Shown in pieces: positions 35,992 through 43,825 of a stretch of DNA of 64,000 bases. The notes beneath the pieces were generated by a model. It saw nothing but the letters and a program-made list of their open reading frames with translations, had not been told where the DNA came from and ran no database searches. Made by a program: the position numbers and the translations under genes. The stretch is from Sphingomonas sp. Leaf34 (GTDB lineage: Bacteria; Pseudomonadota; Alphaproteobacteria; Sphingomonadales; Sphingomonadaceae): NCBI RefSeq assembly GCF_001421805.1, contig NZ_LMLC01000002.1:310001-374000 (forward strand), read 5' to 3'. Within the stretch, counting starts at the first letter, position 1, and every line of letters begins with the position of its first letter.

Positions 35992-37461
35992 ATGCATCTT
36001 CGTCAGATCATTGCAGGGCTCGATGAGGGCGTCATCCTGATCGATCCCGATCAGAGCATCCTGTGGGCGAACACCGCCGCCCTGGAGATGCACGGCGTCG
36101 AATCGATGGCCGATCTTGGGGAAACCGTCGATGCGTACCGCGCGCGGTTCCAGCTACGCTACCGCAACAACCATCACCTCGACACCGCCGATTATCCGAT
36201 CGAGCGGGTTGTCTCGGGAGAGGCTTTTTCGGAAGTCGTCGTCGAGGTGGCGGTTGCGGGCGAGGCTGAACCGCGTTGGGTTCATCAGGTTCGCAGTCTG
36301 GTCCTGACCGACGACAATGACGAGCCGGAATGTCTGGTGATGATCATCCAGGATGTCTCGGCACGGTTCGAAGCCGAAGATCGTTTCGAGCAATCGTTCA
36401 ATGCCAACCCCGCACCCGCCGTAATCTGCCGGCTATGCGATCTTCGGTTCGTGAAGGTGAACCAGGGGTTCGTCGACATGACCGGTCACGCGCGCGACGT
36501 GGTTCTGGCGCGGACGGTCTATGACATCGACGTGCTCGAACGCGCGGAGCGGCGTGATCTGGCGAAGGAGCGCCTCGCAGAAGGGCGCACGATCCCCCAG
36601 ATGGAGGCGGAGCTGGCGCTGCCGGACGGGACATCGAAGCTGGTCATCGTCGCCGGTCAGCCCATCGATATGGGCAACCAGCCCTGCATGCTGTTCACCT
36701 TCGCCGATCTCGAGCCGCGCCGGAAAGCCGAGACCGCGTTACGGCAAAGCGAAGAACGCTTCATGCGGACCTTTTCGCTGGCTCCGGTCGCGCTGGCGAT
36801 CGGCACGCTCGACGGCCATCGCCTGTGCGACGTCAATGCGGCGTTTGCCGAGCTGACCGGCTATGCCGCATCGGACATCACCGACAGGCCGCTCGGCGAG
36901 GTCGAGCTGTGGGAGACCGCGGCGCAGCGCCATGAACTCGAGGACGAGATCGCTACGGGTCGCCCGATCCGCGACCGCGAGGTGCGGATCAAGCTGAAGG
37001 ACGGCACGGTCATCGACGGCATCGTCTCGACCGAGCCGATCATGCTTGAGAACGAGAAATGCGTGCTTTGGGCAATGCGCGATATCACCACGCGGAAAAC
37101 GTCCGAACGCGAGCTCGTCAACGCCATCGAGGCGGTGATGCAGGATACCAGCTGGCTCAGCCGCTCGATCATGGAGAAGCTTGCACGTATTCGCGCGCCA
37201 CAGGTCGAGACGACGGGGGTCGGCCTCGGTGAGCTGACGCAGCGGGAGCGCGAGGTTCTGGCGCTGATCTGTCGCGGGTTGGACGACAAGTCGATCGCAC
37301 GGACCCTGGATGTCTCGGCCAACACGGTCCGAAATCATGTTGCGCGGATTTATTCCAAGATCGGCGTGAACCGCCGCAACGCCGCCGCCGCCTGGGCTCG
37401 CGCACGCGGGTTCGATGGGGATTCGGTCGTCATTTCCAGTATGAAGGAGGCTGCGGCGTGA
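35992..37461 (+). CDS. Multi-PAS LuxR-type transcriptional regulator
   Basis: A soluble regulator of 489 aa from ATG 35992 (MHLRQIIAGLDEGVILIDPD). Three PAS domains are visible at about residues 4-120, 135-245 and 255-365; the third starts RFMRTFSLAPVALAIGTLDG. The C-terminal LuxR/GerE helix-turn-helix, about residues 410-475, shows LTQREREVLALICRGLDDKS and ANTVRNHVARIYSKIGVNRR. No kinase domain or receiver is present, so signal is read directly by the PAS domains. The true start is uncertain: TTG at 35944 would add 16 residues, and no strong ribosome site precedes the ATG. Its stop overlaps the next gene's GTG (GTGA), linking it to a CsbD protein. Confidence 0.83.
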   Translation: MHLRQIIAGLDEGVILIDPDQSILWANTAALEMHGVESMADLGETVDAYRARFQLRYRNNHHLDTADYPIERVVSGEAFSEVVVEVAVAGEAEPRWVHQVRSLVLTDDNDEPECLVMIIQDVSARFEAEDRFEQSFNANPAPAVICRLCDLRFVKVNQGFVDMTGHARDVVLARTVYDIDVLERAERRDLAKERLAEGRTIPQMEAELALPDGTSKLVIVAGQPIDMGNQPCMLFTFADLEPRRKAETALRQSEERFMRTFSLAPVALAIGTLDGHRLCDVNAAFAELTGYAASDITDRPLGEVELWETAAQRHELEDEIATGRPIRDREVRIKLKDGTVIDGIVSTEPIMLENEKCVLWAMRDITTRKTSERELVNAIEAVMQDTSWLSRSIMEKLARIRAPQVETTGVGLGELTQREREVLALICRGLDDKSIARTLDVSANTVRNHVARIYSKIGVNRRNAAAAWARARGFDGDSVVISSMKEAAA

Positions 37462-37709
37462 CCGGCGACACCGACAAAGGCCGCGTCCGTCAAGCCAGGG
37501 GCTCGGTGCAGGAGGCGATCGGCAAACTGATCGGCGACGCCCATGTCGAGCAGTGCGGCGCTGATGAAAGCGAGGCCGGTGCGCGCGAAGCCGACGCGGC
37601 GGATACAAAGGCGAAACCCCCGCGCAGCACATCATCCGCTCAGTCGAGACCCGGTTCCGGTCCGACGCCAGGCGGCGCGCGCGGCGGTCGAAAGAACCGT
37701 GAACGCTGA
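37458..37709 (+). CDS. CsbD family protein
   Basis: An 83-aa hydrophilic protein starting with GTG at 37458, overlapping the PAS-LuxR stop by 4 bp. Residues 1-45 are a CsbD-like unit (DKGRVRQARGSVQEAIGKLI, GDAHVEQCGADESEAGAREA), and the tail (PGSGPTPGGARGGRKNRER) is disordered and basic. CsbD proteins are small stress-induced proteins of unknown mechanism. Second member of the type in this cluster. Confidence 0.75.
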   Translation: MTGDTDKGRVRQARGSVQEAIGKLIGDAHVEQCGADESEAGAREADAADTKAKPPRSTSSAQSRPGSGPTPGGARGGRKNRER

Positions 37710-37745
37710 CGCCGATTGAGAGATTTCCGTTCAACAGGAGTGTTT

Positions 37746-38624
37746 ATGATCAACAATACCAATAGCGGCTACGTGCCGGCGGACGACGTTCGCTATCCGA
37801 AGACCGTCACGCGCGTATCGTGGGGCGCGATCTTCGCAGGCGTCGTCATCGCGATCGCCGTGCAACTCGTGCTCGGCATCCTCGGCACCGGCATCGGCCT
37901 GAGCATGGTCGATCCGGTCGAGGGCACGACGCCGGGGGCGGCCGGGTTCGGTATCGGCGCGGGCATCTACTGGCTGATTACCACGGTTATCGCGCTCGGC
38001 GCGGGCGGCTACGCCGCAGCGCGTGTCGCCGGTGTCCATGATCGGTTCGATGGCCTGGTCCATGGCTTGGTCGTCTGGGGCGTGACGCTGATCCTGACGC
38101 TGTACCTGCTCACCTCGGCAGTCGGCGGTATCGTCGGTGGCGCCTTCCGCACTGTCGGTTCGGTCGCATCGGCAGCCGGTACCGGCATCGGTGCAGCCGC
38201 TCCCAAGGTCGCGGACGTAGCCGGTGTCGACGTCAGCGACGTGCGCAACGAAGCCGCGCAGTATTTCTCGACGGCACCGTCTGATCCCGCGCAGATGACG
38301 TCGGAGCAGGCGCAGAAGGAAATCGCCCAGGAACTGCCAGCGCTCGCCGCCGGTGGACAGGACGGTGTACGTGCCGAGAACCGGATCGTCGACATCATCG
38401 CCGCCCAGCGCAAGATCAGCCGTCCTGAAGCCCAGGCCCAGGTGAGCCGCGCCAAGGCGCAGTTCATCCAGAGCAAGAACAAGGCGATCGAAACCGCCAA
38501 GTCGGCAACCGACACGGCCGCCGGTGCCGCTGCAGGGACGTCCTTCACGGTCGTGATTGCACTCCTGATCGGTGCAGCCGCTGCCGCATTCGGCGCAACC
38601 GCGGCAACCCGTCGCCGCGTGTGA
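37746..38624 (+). CDS. Membrane protein of stress cluster (PhnA-like in databases)
   Basis: A 292-aa protein from ATG 37746 with AGGAG five bases upstream. It has transmembrane helices at about residues 25-50 (VSWGAIFAGVVIAIAVQLVL), 70-90 (IYWLITTVIALGAGGYAAAR), 105-130 (VWGVTLILTLYLLTSAVGGI) and at the C-terminus (FTVVIALLIGAAAAAFGATA). A polar helical region between about 165 and 255 (EQAQKEIAQELPALAAGGQD) probably lies in cytoplasm or periplasm. Proteins like this are often labelled PhnA-like or hypothetical; I know of no function. It ends the stress group and is followed by a strong terminator. Confidence 0.7.
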   Translation: MINNTNSGYVPADDVRYPKTVTRVSWGAIFAGVVIAIAVQLVLGILGTGIGLSMVDPVEGTTPGAAGFGIGAGIYWLITTVIALGAGGYAAARVAGVHDRFDGLVHGLVVWGVTLILTLYLLTSAVGGIVGGAFRTVGSVASAAGTGIGAAAPKVADVAGVDVSDVRNEAAQYFSTAPSDPAQMTSEQAQKEIAQELPALAAGGQDGVRAENRIVDIIAAQRKISRPEAQAQVSRAKAQFIQSKNKAIETAKSATDTAAGAAAGTSFTVVIALLIGAAAAAFGATAATRRRV

Positions 38625-38631
38625 GCTCGCT

Positions 38632-38660
38632 CGGACGCGGCTGAACATCAGCCGCGTCCG
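38632..38660 (+). repeat. Perfect inverted repeat after the membrane protein gene
   Basis: CGGACGCGGCTG and CAGCCGCGTCCG, complementary over 11-12 bp with a 5-base loop, just before the intrinsic terminator. It can form a stable second hairpin in the 3' UTR, which would protect the transcript end from exonucleases. Confidence 0.6.
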
Positions 38661-38670
38661 ACATGAGAAA

Positions 38671-38708
38671 GGGCGCTGCCGGGTGGACCCGGCAGCGCCC
38701 TTTTTTTT
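38671..38708 (+). terminator. Rho-independent terminator
   Basis: A 13-bp GC-rich stem (GGGCGCTGCCGGG / CCCGGCAGCGCCC) with a TGGA loop is followed by eight T. It terminates the transcript of the stress-cluster membrane protein. The AAA before the stem makes it partly symmetric, but the mqo gene on the other strand ends 230 bp away. Confidence 0.92.
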
Positions 38709-38939
38709 GTGCGGTTCAGCAAACCGCCAGCATGGTCGATCGGTCGAACGCCGAGCCCCGCTGCCAATCGGCGGACGCTGTCCAGTCCTCCCCCGCGACG
38801 GGGGGGCGGACATTTGCCGGACGGAAGCCGCGGAATGGACACTTGCCTGGTCCGCGTGCTTCGCTTTCGTCAGCTTCGGCGACACCTCCCGATGCCGAGA
38901 GAGGATCGTCAGATCGCGACCGTCATCGCGATCACGGCT

Positions 38940-40655
38940 TTACAGCGCCAGGTCGGGGCTCCGGTCCACCTTCACGCGCGTCGCTGCCGGTTTCGGTTGG
39001 GTCGTGACGAAGACCGCGGGCGACGCCACCGTCAGTTGCAGCGTCTCGGCGGTTGACGCCCAAGTCTGCGCGATCGCCTCGGGGTTGTCGTTCAGCGTGG
39101 TACCATAGCTCGGCACGATCTCGCGAATCTTGCCCTGCCATGCCGCCGTCGCGAGATGGTTCGGAAACACCTTCTTCAACAGGTCGAGCATGATCGACGG
39201 CGCGGTCGACGCACCCGGCGACGCGCCCAGCAGTGCCGCGATCGAGCCGTCCTTAGATGCGACGATCTCGGTCCCCAGCTTCAGCACACCACCCTTCTCG
39301 GGATCGCGCTTGATGATCTGGACACGCTGGCCTGCCTGCCACAAGCGCCAGTCGCCGTCCTTCGCGCCGGGGAAATATTCGCGCAGCGCGGTCATCCGGT
39401 CGGCATCCGACATGATGAGCTGACCTGCGAGATACTCGACCAGATCGAAATCATCCCAGCCGACTGCGATCATCGGCCGGAAATTGTCGAGCGTCACTGA
39501 CGCCGGCAGATCGAAGTACGACCCTTCCTTGAGGAATTTGGTCGAGAAGGTCGCGAACGGGCCGAACAGCAGCGCCTGCTTGCCGTCGAGGTAGCGCGTG
39601 TCGAGATGGGGCACCGACATTGGCGGCGAACCGACGGCAGCCTTGCCGTAGACCTTGGCGAGGTGCGCCTGCGCGACTGCGGGCTTCTCGGTGACCAGGA
39701 ACGAGCCGCCGACCGGGAAACCGGCATAATCGTCGGCCTCGGGGATCCCCGACTTCTGCAGGATCGGCAACGCGCCGCCACCCGCGCCCGCAAACACGAA
39801 GCGCGCGTTGATGATCTGCTTCTCGTCGCTCTTCATGTCGCGGGCGGTCACCCGCCAGCGTTTGTCGGCACTGCGTTCGAGCGACCGCACCTCGTGCCCG
39901 GTCGTCAGCGTGAAGCCGGGCTGCGCGGTCATCGTCGTGATATACTGGCGCGTCACTTCGCCCCAGTTGCAATCGGTGCCGAGCGGCGAGCGCGTCGCGG
40001 CGAGCTTCATCGCCGGGTCGCGGCCCTGCATCATCAGCGGCACCCACTGTGCGATCTGCTTGGGATCGGTCGAGAATTCCATCCCCGAGAACAGCGGACT
40101 CGCCTGCAGCGCGGCATGACGCTTGCGCAGGAACTCGACGTTGGCGTCGCCCCACACCAAGTTCATGTGCGGCGTCGAGTTGATGAACGAGCGCGGATTG
40201 GCGAGCATACCGGCGTTGACCTGATGGCTCAGGAACTGGCGCGTCACCTGGAACTGCTCGTTAATCTCGATCGCCTTCTTGATCTCGACCAGACCGTCCG
40301 CCGCGTTGACCGGCGTGTAGTTCAACTCGCATAGCGCCGAATGGCCGGTGCCGGCGTTGTTCCAGCCGTTCGAGCTCTCCTCGGCGACCTTGTCGAGGCG
40401 TTCCACCAGTTCGATCGTCCAGGTCGGTTCGAGCTGGTGAAGCAGTACCGCGAGCGTCGCGCTCATGATGCCGCCGCCCACGAGCAGCACGTCGACGTTG
40501 CGCTCGGCGGGGGCGGCATCGGCTTGCGCCATCGGCAGCATCGAGGCGCCGCCGACGACGCCCGCGCCGATCGCGGAGCCGAGCACGCCACGCCGGGTCA
40601 CGCCCGTGCGTGTTTCGGAAAGGATATTGTCGTTCGAATCGCGGGGCACCGTCAT
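38940..40655 (-). CDS. mqo: Malate:quinone oxidoreductase with Tat-like N-terminus
   Basis: A 571-aa FAD enzyme that oxidises malate to oxaloacetate and reduces quinone in the TCA cycle. The FAD site VDVLLVGGGIMSATLAVLLH starts near residue 54, followed by NGWNNAGTGHSALCELNYTP, GMEFSTDPKQIAQWVPLMMQ, GTDCNWGEVTRQY, FVFAGAGGGALPILQKSGIP and GDWRLWQAGQRVQIIKRDP, all standard for Mqo. Unusually the first 47 residues have a twin-arginine signal (TGVTRRGVLGSAIGAGVVGG) ending ADAAPAERN. Some MQO proteins in this group carry such a sequence, which would put the enzyme on the periplasmic face. Monocistronic, with its own upstream region. Confidence 0.94.
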   Translation of the reverse strand: MTVPRDSNDNILSETRTGVTRRGVLGSAIGAGVVGGASMLPMAQADAAPAERNVDVLLVGGGIMSATLAVLLHQLEPTWTIELVERLDKVAEESSNGWNNAGTGHSALCELNYTPVNAADGLVEIKKAIEINEQFQVTRQFLSHQVNAGMLANPRSFINSTPHMNLVWGDANVEFLRKRHAALQASPLFSGMEFSTDPKQIAQWVPLMMQGRDPAMKLAATRSPLGTDCNWGEVTRQYITTMTAQPGFTLTTGHEVRSLERSADKRWRVTARDMKSDEKQIINARFVFAGAGGGALPILQKSGIPEADDYAGFPVGGSFLVTEKPAVAQAHLAKVYGKAAVGSPPMSVPHLDTRYLDGKQALLFGPFATFSTKFLKEGSYFDLPASVTLDNFRPMIAVGWDDFDLVEYLAGQLIMSDADRMTALREYFPGAKDGDWRLWQAGQRVQIIKRDPEKGGVLKLGTEIVASKDGSIAALLGASPGASTAPSIMLDLLKKVFPNHLATAAWQGKIREIVPSYGTTLNDNPEAIAQTWASTAETLQLTVASPAVFVTTQPKPAATRVKVDRSPDLAL

Positions 40656-41035
40656 ACCTTCTCGTTGCGGTCTGGCGTCGCGCGCGTCCGACCATCGCAG
40701 ATGGTTGGAGGGCGACGATCCATCACCGGATTATCGTTGCGAGTGCGCGCTGCATTCGGACCGACGCGGCGCGCCCACGACCGAGCGCAACCGCTGCTCA
40801 AAGTCCTCGCCTAATCCGTTGGGATTTTTGGGACGTCGCCATGCCATTGATAAACTGCGACTGTCCAACCTCTACATGACAGTCTTGCCAAGCTAACGCA
40901 AGGTTACGCCGGGCTTGCGCGCCAGTCGAAGCGATGGTGCCGGATTTCGTTGCCACTAAAAACGCTGCCGGAAAAGCCGGAAGGCGCAATGTTTTTGTGG
41001 CCGATCCGCGAGGAGTATGATTTTATTAGTCGGAC
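40656..41035. other. Divergent intergenic region (mqo / SGNH hydrolase)
   Basis: 380 bp between two divergent genes. It must hold both promoters. No tRNA, riboswitch, repeat or small ORF with convincing coding character is seen. The 130 bp nearest the SGNH gene are somewhat richer in A and T (GATTTTATTAG at about 41019), a possible promoter zone. Confidence 0.4.
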
Positions 41036-41869
41036 ATGAAACGTCTCGCGGGAGTGCAGGACATGAACTGGGCTGCAATAGTCGCATCGACACTTGCCAT
41101 GGCGGTTGCCGGGCGTAGCGCGCCGACGCAGACCGCGGCGATGAGCGATCCCTATGCCGCGGATCGCGTTGGAATCGTCGCCGATCCCTGCCCGATCCAC
41201 CCCAAGCCGGCGACCGGATTGGCGTGGGAAACATGGCGGCTGCACATGCTCACGCGGGATTTCGGACAGCTTTGTCGGTACGCCGCGCAGAATGCCGAAC
41301 TGGCCGCGACAGGCGCGCGTGTGCGCGTCGTGTTCATGGGCGATTCGATCACCGACAATTGGATCGATGCGGACGCCGCGCTGTTCACCAACGGGCTCGT
41401 CGATCGCGGGATCGGCGGACAGACCACGCCGCAGATGCTGGTCCGCTTCCGCGCCGACGTGCTCGCACTGCACCCGCAGGCGGTGCACATCATGGCCGGA
41501 ACCAACGACATCGCCGGCAATACCGGCGCCGCGACGATGGCAACCGTGCAGGGCAACATCGCGACGATGACCGATCTCGCCCGCGCGCACGGTATCAAGG
41601 TGATCCTCGCCTCGATTCCGCCCGCCGCCGCGTTCCCGTGGAGCCCAAAGATGAAGCCGGCGCCGCAGATCATCGCGCTCAACGCGTGGCTGCGTGGCTA
41701 TGCCGCGAGGAACGGCTTCACCTATGTCGACTATCACGCCACGCTCGCCGGCCCGGATGGCGGGATGAAGCCGGGCTATGCCAGTGACGGCGTCCACCCG
41801 ACGCCGCAGGGCTATGCGGCGATGAAACCGCTCGCGCTGGCCGCGATCACGAACACTCTAGGCCGGTAA
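41036..41869 (+). CDS. SGNH/GDSL hydrolase, exported
   Basis: A 277-aa esterase/acylesterase of the SGNH superfamily. All four blocks are present: GDSITDNW (nucleophile Ser), GIGGQTTPQML (Gly), MAGTNDIAGN (Asn), and DGVHPTPQGYAAM (Asp and His). N-terminal residues 1-30 (MKRLAGVQDMNWAAIVASTL) form a signal peptide; a start at ATG 41063, which has GGGAG eight bases upstream, would shorten it by nine residues. Platelet-activating-factor-like SGNH proteins deacetylate sugars. It is 9 bp upstream of a GH29 fucosidase, so deacylation of a fucosylated glycan is plausible. Confidence 0.87.
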   Translation: MKRLAGVQDMNWAAIVASTLAMAVAGRSAPTQTAAMSDPYAADRVGIVADPCPIHPKPATGLAWETWRLHMLTRDFGQLCRYAAQNAELAATGARVRVVFMGDSITDNWIDADAALFTNGLVDRGIGGQTTPQMLVRFRADVLALHPQAVHIMAGTNDIAGNTGAATMATVQGNIATMTDLARAHGIKVILASIPPAAAFPWSPKMKPAPQIIALNAWLRGYAARNGFTYVDYHATLAGPDGGMKPGYASDGVHPTPQGYAAMKPLALAAITNTLGR

Positions 41870-41878
41870 GGACAGATC

Positions 41879-43504
41879 ATGGATTTCAACAGACGGTCGG
41901 TTTTGGCCGGCATGGCGGCGCTCGGCACGGCCCGCGGAGCGGTGGCGCAAAGCCCAATGGGGCTTAGCGCAGGCCCGGTGCAGCCGACCTGGCCATCGCT
42001 GGTCGCGAACTACCGCTATCCCGACTGGTTTCGCGACGCGAAGCTCGGGCTGTGGTCGCATTGGGGGCCGCAGGCGGTGCCCGAGCAGGGCGACTGGTAC
42101 GGCCGGCTGATGTATATCCAGGGCCATTCGGTCTATGATCATCACGTCAAGACCTACGGCCACCCGACCAAGACCGGGATGATCGACATCCAGAACCGCT
42201 GGACCGCGGACCGCTGGGATCCCGACGCGCTGATCGCCCGCTACAAGAAGGCTGGCGCCAAATACTTCGTGTCGCTCGCCTGCCATCACGACAATCTGGA
42301 CTGCTACGACAGCCGCTACCACGCATGGAACTCGCTGCGCGTCGGCCCGAAGCGCGACGTCGTCGGCACATGGGCGAAGGCGGCGCGGAAGGCCGGACTC
42401 AAGTTCGGCGTCTCGAACCATGCCGCGCATGCCTGGCACTGGTTTCAGACCGCCTATGGCTATGACGCCGAGGGTCCGCTGAAGGGAATCCGCTACGACG
42501 CGGCAACGCTGCGCAAGGCGGACGGCAAGGGCAAATGGTGGGATGGCCTCGATCCACAGGAGCTCTATACCGGCGCGCACATCGTCGCGCCGGAGGGTAT
42601 CGAGACGATGGCCGCGCTGCACAAGTGGCACGACGTCCATGACGGCGAATGGGTCGAGAACGGCCCGCCCAACGATCCGGCCTATGTCACGAAATGGCTG
42701 TTGCGCCAGACCGACCTGATCGACAAGTACAAGCCCGACCTGCTGTATTTCGACGATACCGAGCTGCCGTTCGGTCCGGTCGGGCTGGAGGCCGCGGCGG
42801 ATTACTATAATCGCTCGATCGCGTGGCACGGCAAGATCGACGTCGTCCTGAACGCGAAGAAGATCGAGCCGGGGCATCGCCTCGGGCTGGTCGAGGACGT
42901 CGAGCGCGGTTTCACCGACCATCTCTGGGCCGAACCATGGCAGACCGACACGTGCCTCGGCGACTGGTTCTACAACATCGCCCGCCTCCGCGACAAAAGC
43001 TACAAGAGCGCGCCCGAGGTGATCCAGCGGTTGGCAGACGTGGTGTCGAAGAACGGCAACCTGCTGCTGTCGGTACCGCAACCGGGCGACGGCTCGATCG
43101 ACAGCGAGGTCGAGCATATCCTCGACGGGATGACCGACTGGGTCGCGATCAACGGCGAGGCAATCTTCGGTTCGCGCCCATGGCGACGCTATGGCGAGGG
43201 GCCGACGATCGTGCCGACGGGGATGATGAACGAAGCGATGAAGCCGTTCACCGCGCGGGATGTTCGGTTCACGACGAACCGGGGGGCACTGTATGCGCTG
43301 TTCCTGGGCTGGCCCGAGGCGGCGGCAACGATCGGATCGCTGGCGCGGACGGTCAATGGCGGCGTGGTCGAGCGCGTGACGCTGCTGGGTGGCGGGATGA
43401 TCGATCACCGGCAGGATGCGAAGGGACTGCACGTGACGATGCCCGCGAACACGCACGGCAAGTTCGTGCCTGTACTGAAGCTCGAAGGGCGTGGGTTGGT
43501 ATAA
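41879..43504 (+). CDS. Alpha-L-fucosidase, GH29, Tat-exported
   Basis: A 541-aa glycoside hydrolase. Tat-like signal MDFNRRSVLAGMAALGTARG. The GH29 barrel starts YPDWFRDAKLGLWSHWGPQA, then AGAKYFVSLACHHDNLDCYD, LKFGVSNHAAHAWHWFQTAY; the catalytic Asp is in YKPDLLYFDDTELPFGPVGL and the SKNGNLLLSVPQPGDGS segment closes the domain. Residues after about 410 form a C-terminal beta domain. Substrate could be fucosides of plant or algal glycans. Directly follows the SGNH hydrolase, probably co-transcribed. Confidence 0.92.
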   Translation: MDFNRRSVLAGMAALGTARGAVAQSPMGLSAGPVQPTWPSLVANYRYPDWFRDAKLGLWSHWGPQAVPEQGDWYGRLMYIQGHSVYDHHVKTYGHPTKTGMIDIQNRWTADRWDPDALIARYKKAGAKYFVSLACHHDNLDCYDSRYHAWNSLRVGPKRDVVGTWAKAARKAGLKFGVSNHAAHAWHWFQTAYGYDAEGPLKGIRYDAATLRKADGKGKWWDGLDPQELYTGAHIVAPEGIETMAALHKWHDVHDGEWVENGPPNDPAYVTKWLLRQTDLIDKYKPDLLYFDDTELPFGPVGLEAAADYYNRSIAWHGKIDVVLNAKKIEPGHRLGLVEDVERGFTDHLWAEPWQTDTCLGDWFYNIARLRDKSYKSAPEVIQRLADVVSKNGNLLLSVPQPGDGSIDSEVEHILDGMTDWVAINGEAIFGSRPWRRYGEGPTIVPTGMMNEAMKPFTARDVRFTTNRGALYALFLGWPEAAATIGSLARTVNGGVVERVTLLGGGMIDHRQDAKGLHVTMPANTHGKFVPVLKLEGRGLV

Positions 43505-43825
43505 GTTTGTCTTGGGACACGAGCCGGCGCTAGCAGCAATCCACCGTACGCTTGCCCGGCACCGCTCCCACCATCAGCCAAAGCGCATTGCGAGCGCGTA
43601 TCCCGTTCTGCGCCACGCGCCTCCCTTACCACCCCGGCAAAGGCCGGGGCCAAACGGGTGACGTTGCTGGGGAGCGCGGCCGTGCATCATTGCCGCCTCT
43701 CCATTTGGGCGCCGGTCCGCACCGGGGTAGAAACCGGATCGCGCTGGGGGAATATGCGATCTGATTCCCAACCGCCAAAACGCGTATTCATTGACAGCTA
43801 GGCACCGCATACCCACTAGTCCGGC
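43505..43825. other. Intergenic region before the hybrid kinase
   Basis: 321 bp with a small GC palindrome at 43632-43649 and no supported gene. The palindrome has no T tract, so it is not a clear intrinsic terminator of the fucosidase transcript. The promoter of the kinase gene is expected in the last 100 bp, but no consensus element is clear. Confidence 0.4.
43632..43649. repeat. Short REP-like palindrome
   Basis: CCCCGGC-AAAG-GCCGGGG, a 7-bp perfect stem with 4-base loop. Similar GC-rich palindromes are common between genes in sphingomonads. Only one copy is in this window, so membership in a repeat family cannot be shown here. Confidence 0.5.

Noticed and set aside
38709-38939. Small frames between the terminator and mqo
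   Set aside because: Arginine/serine-rich, overlapping in all frames and without ribosome sites; treated as non-coding.
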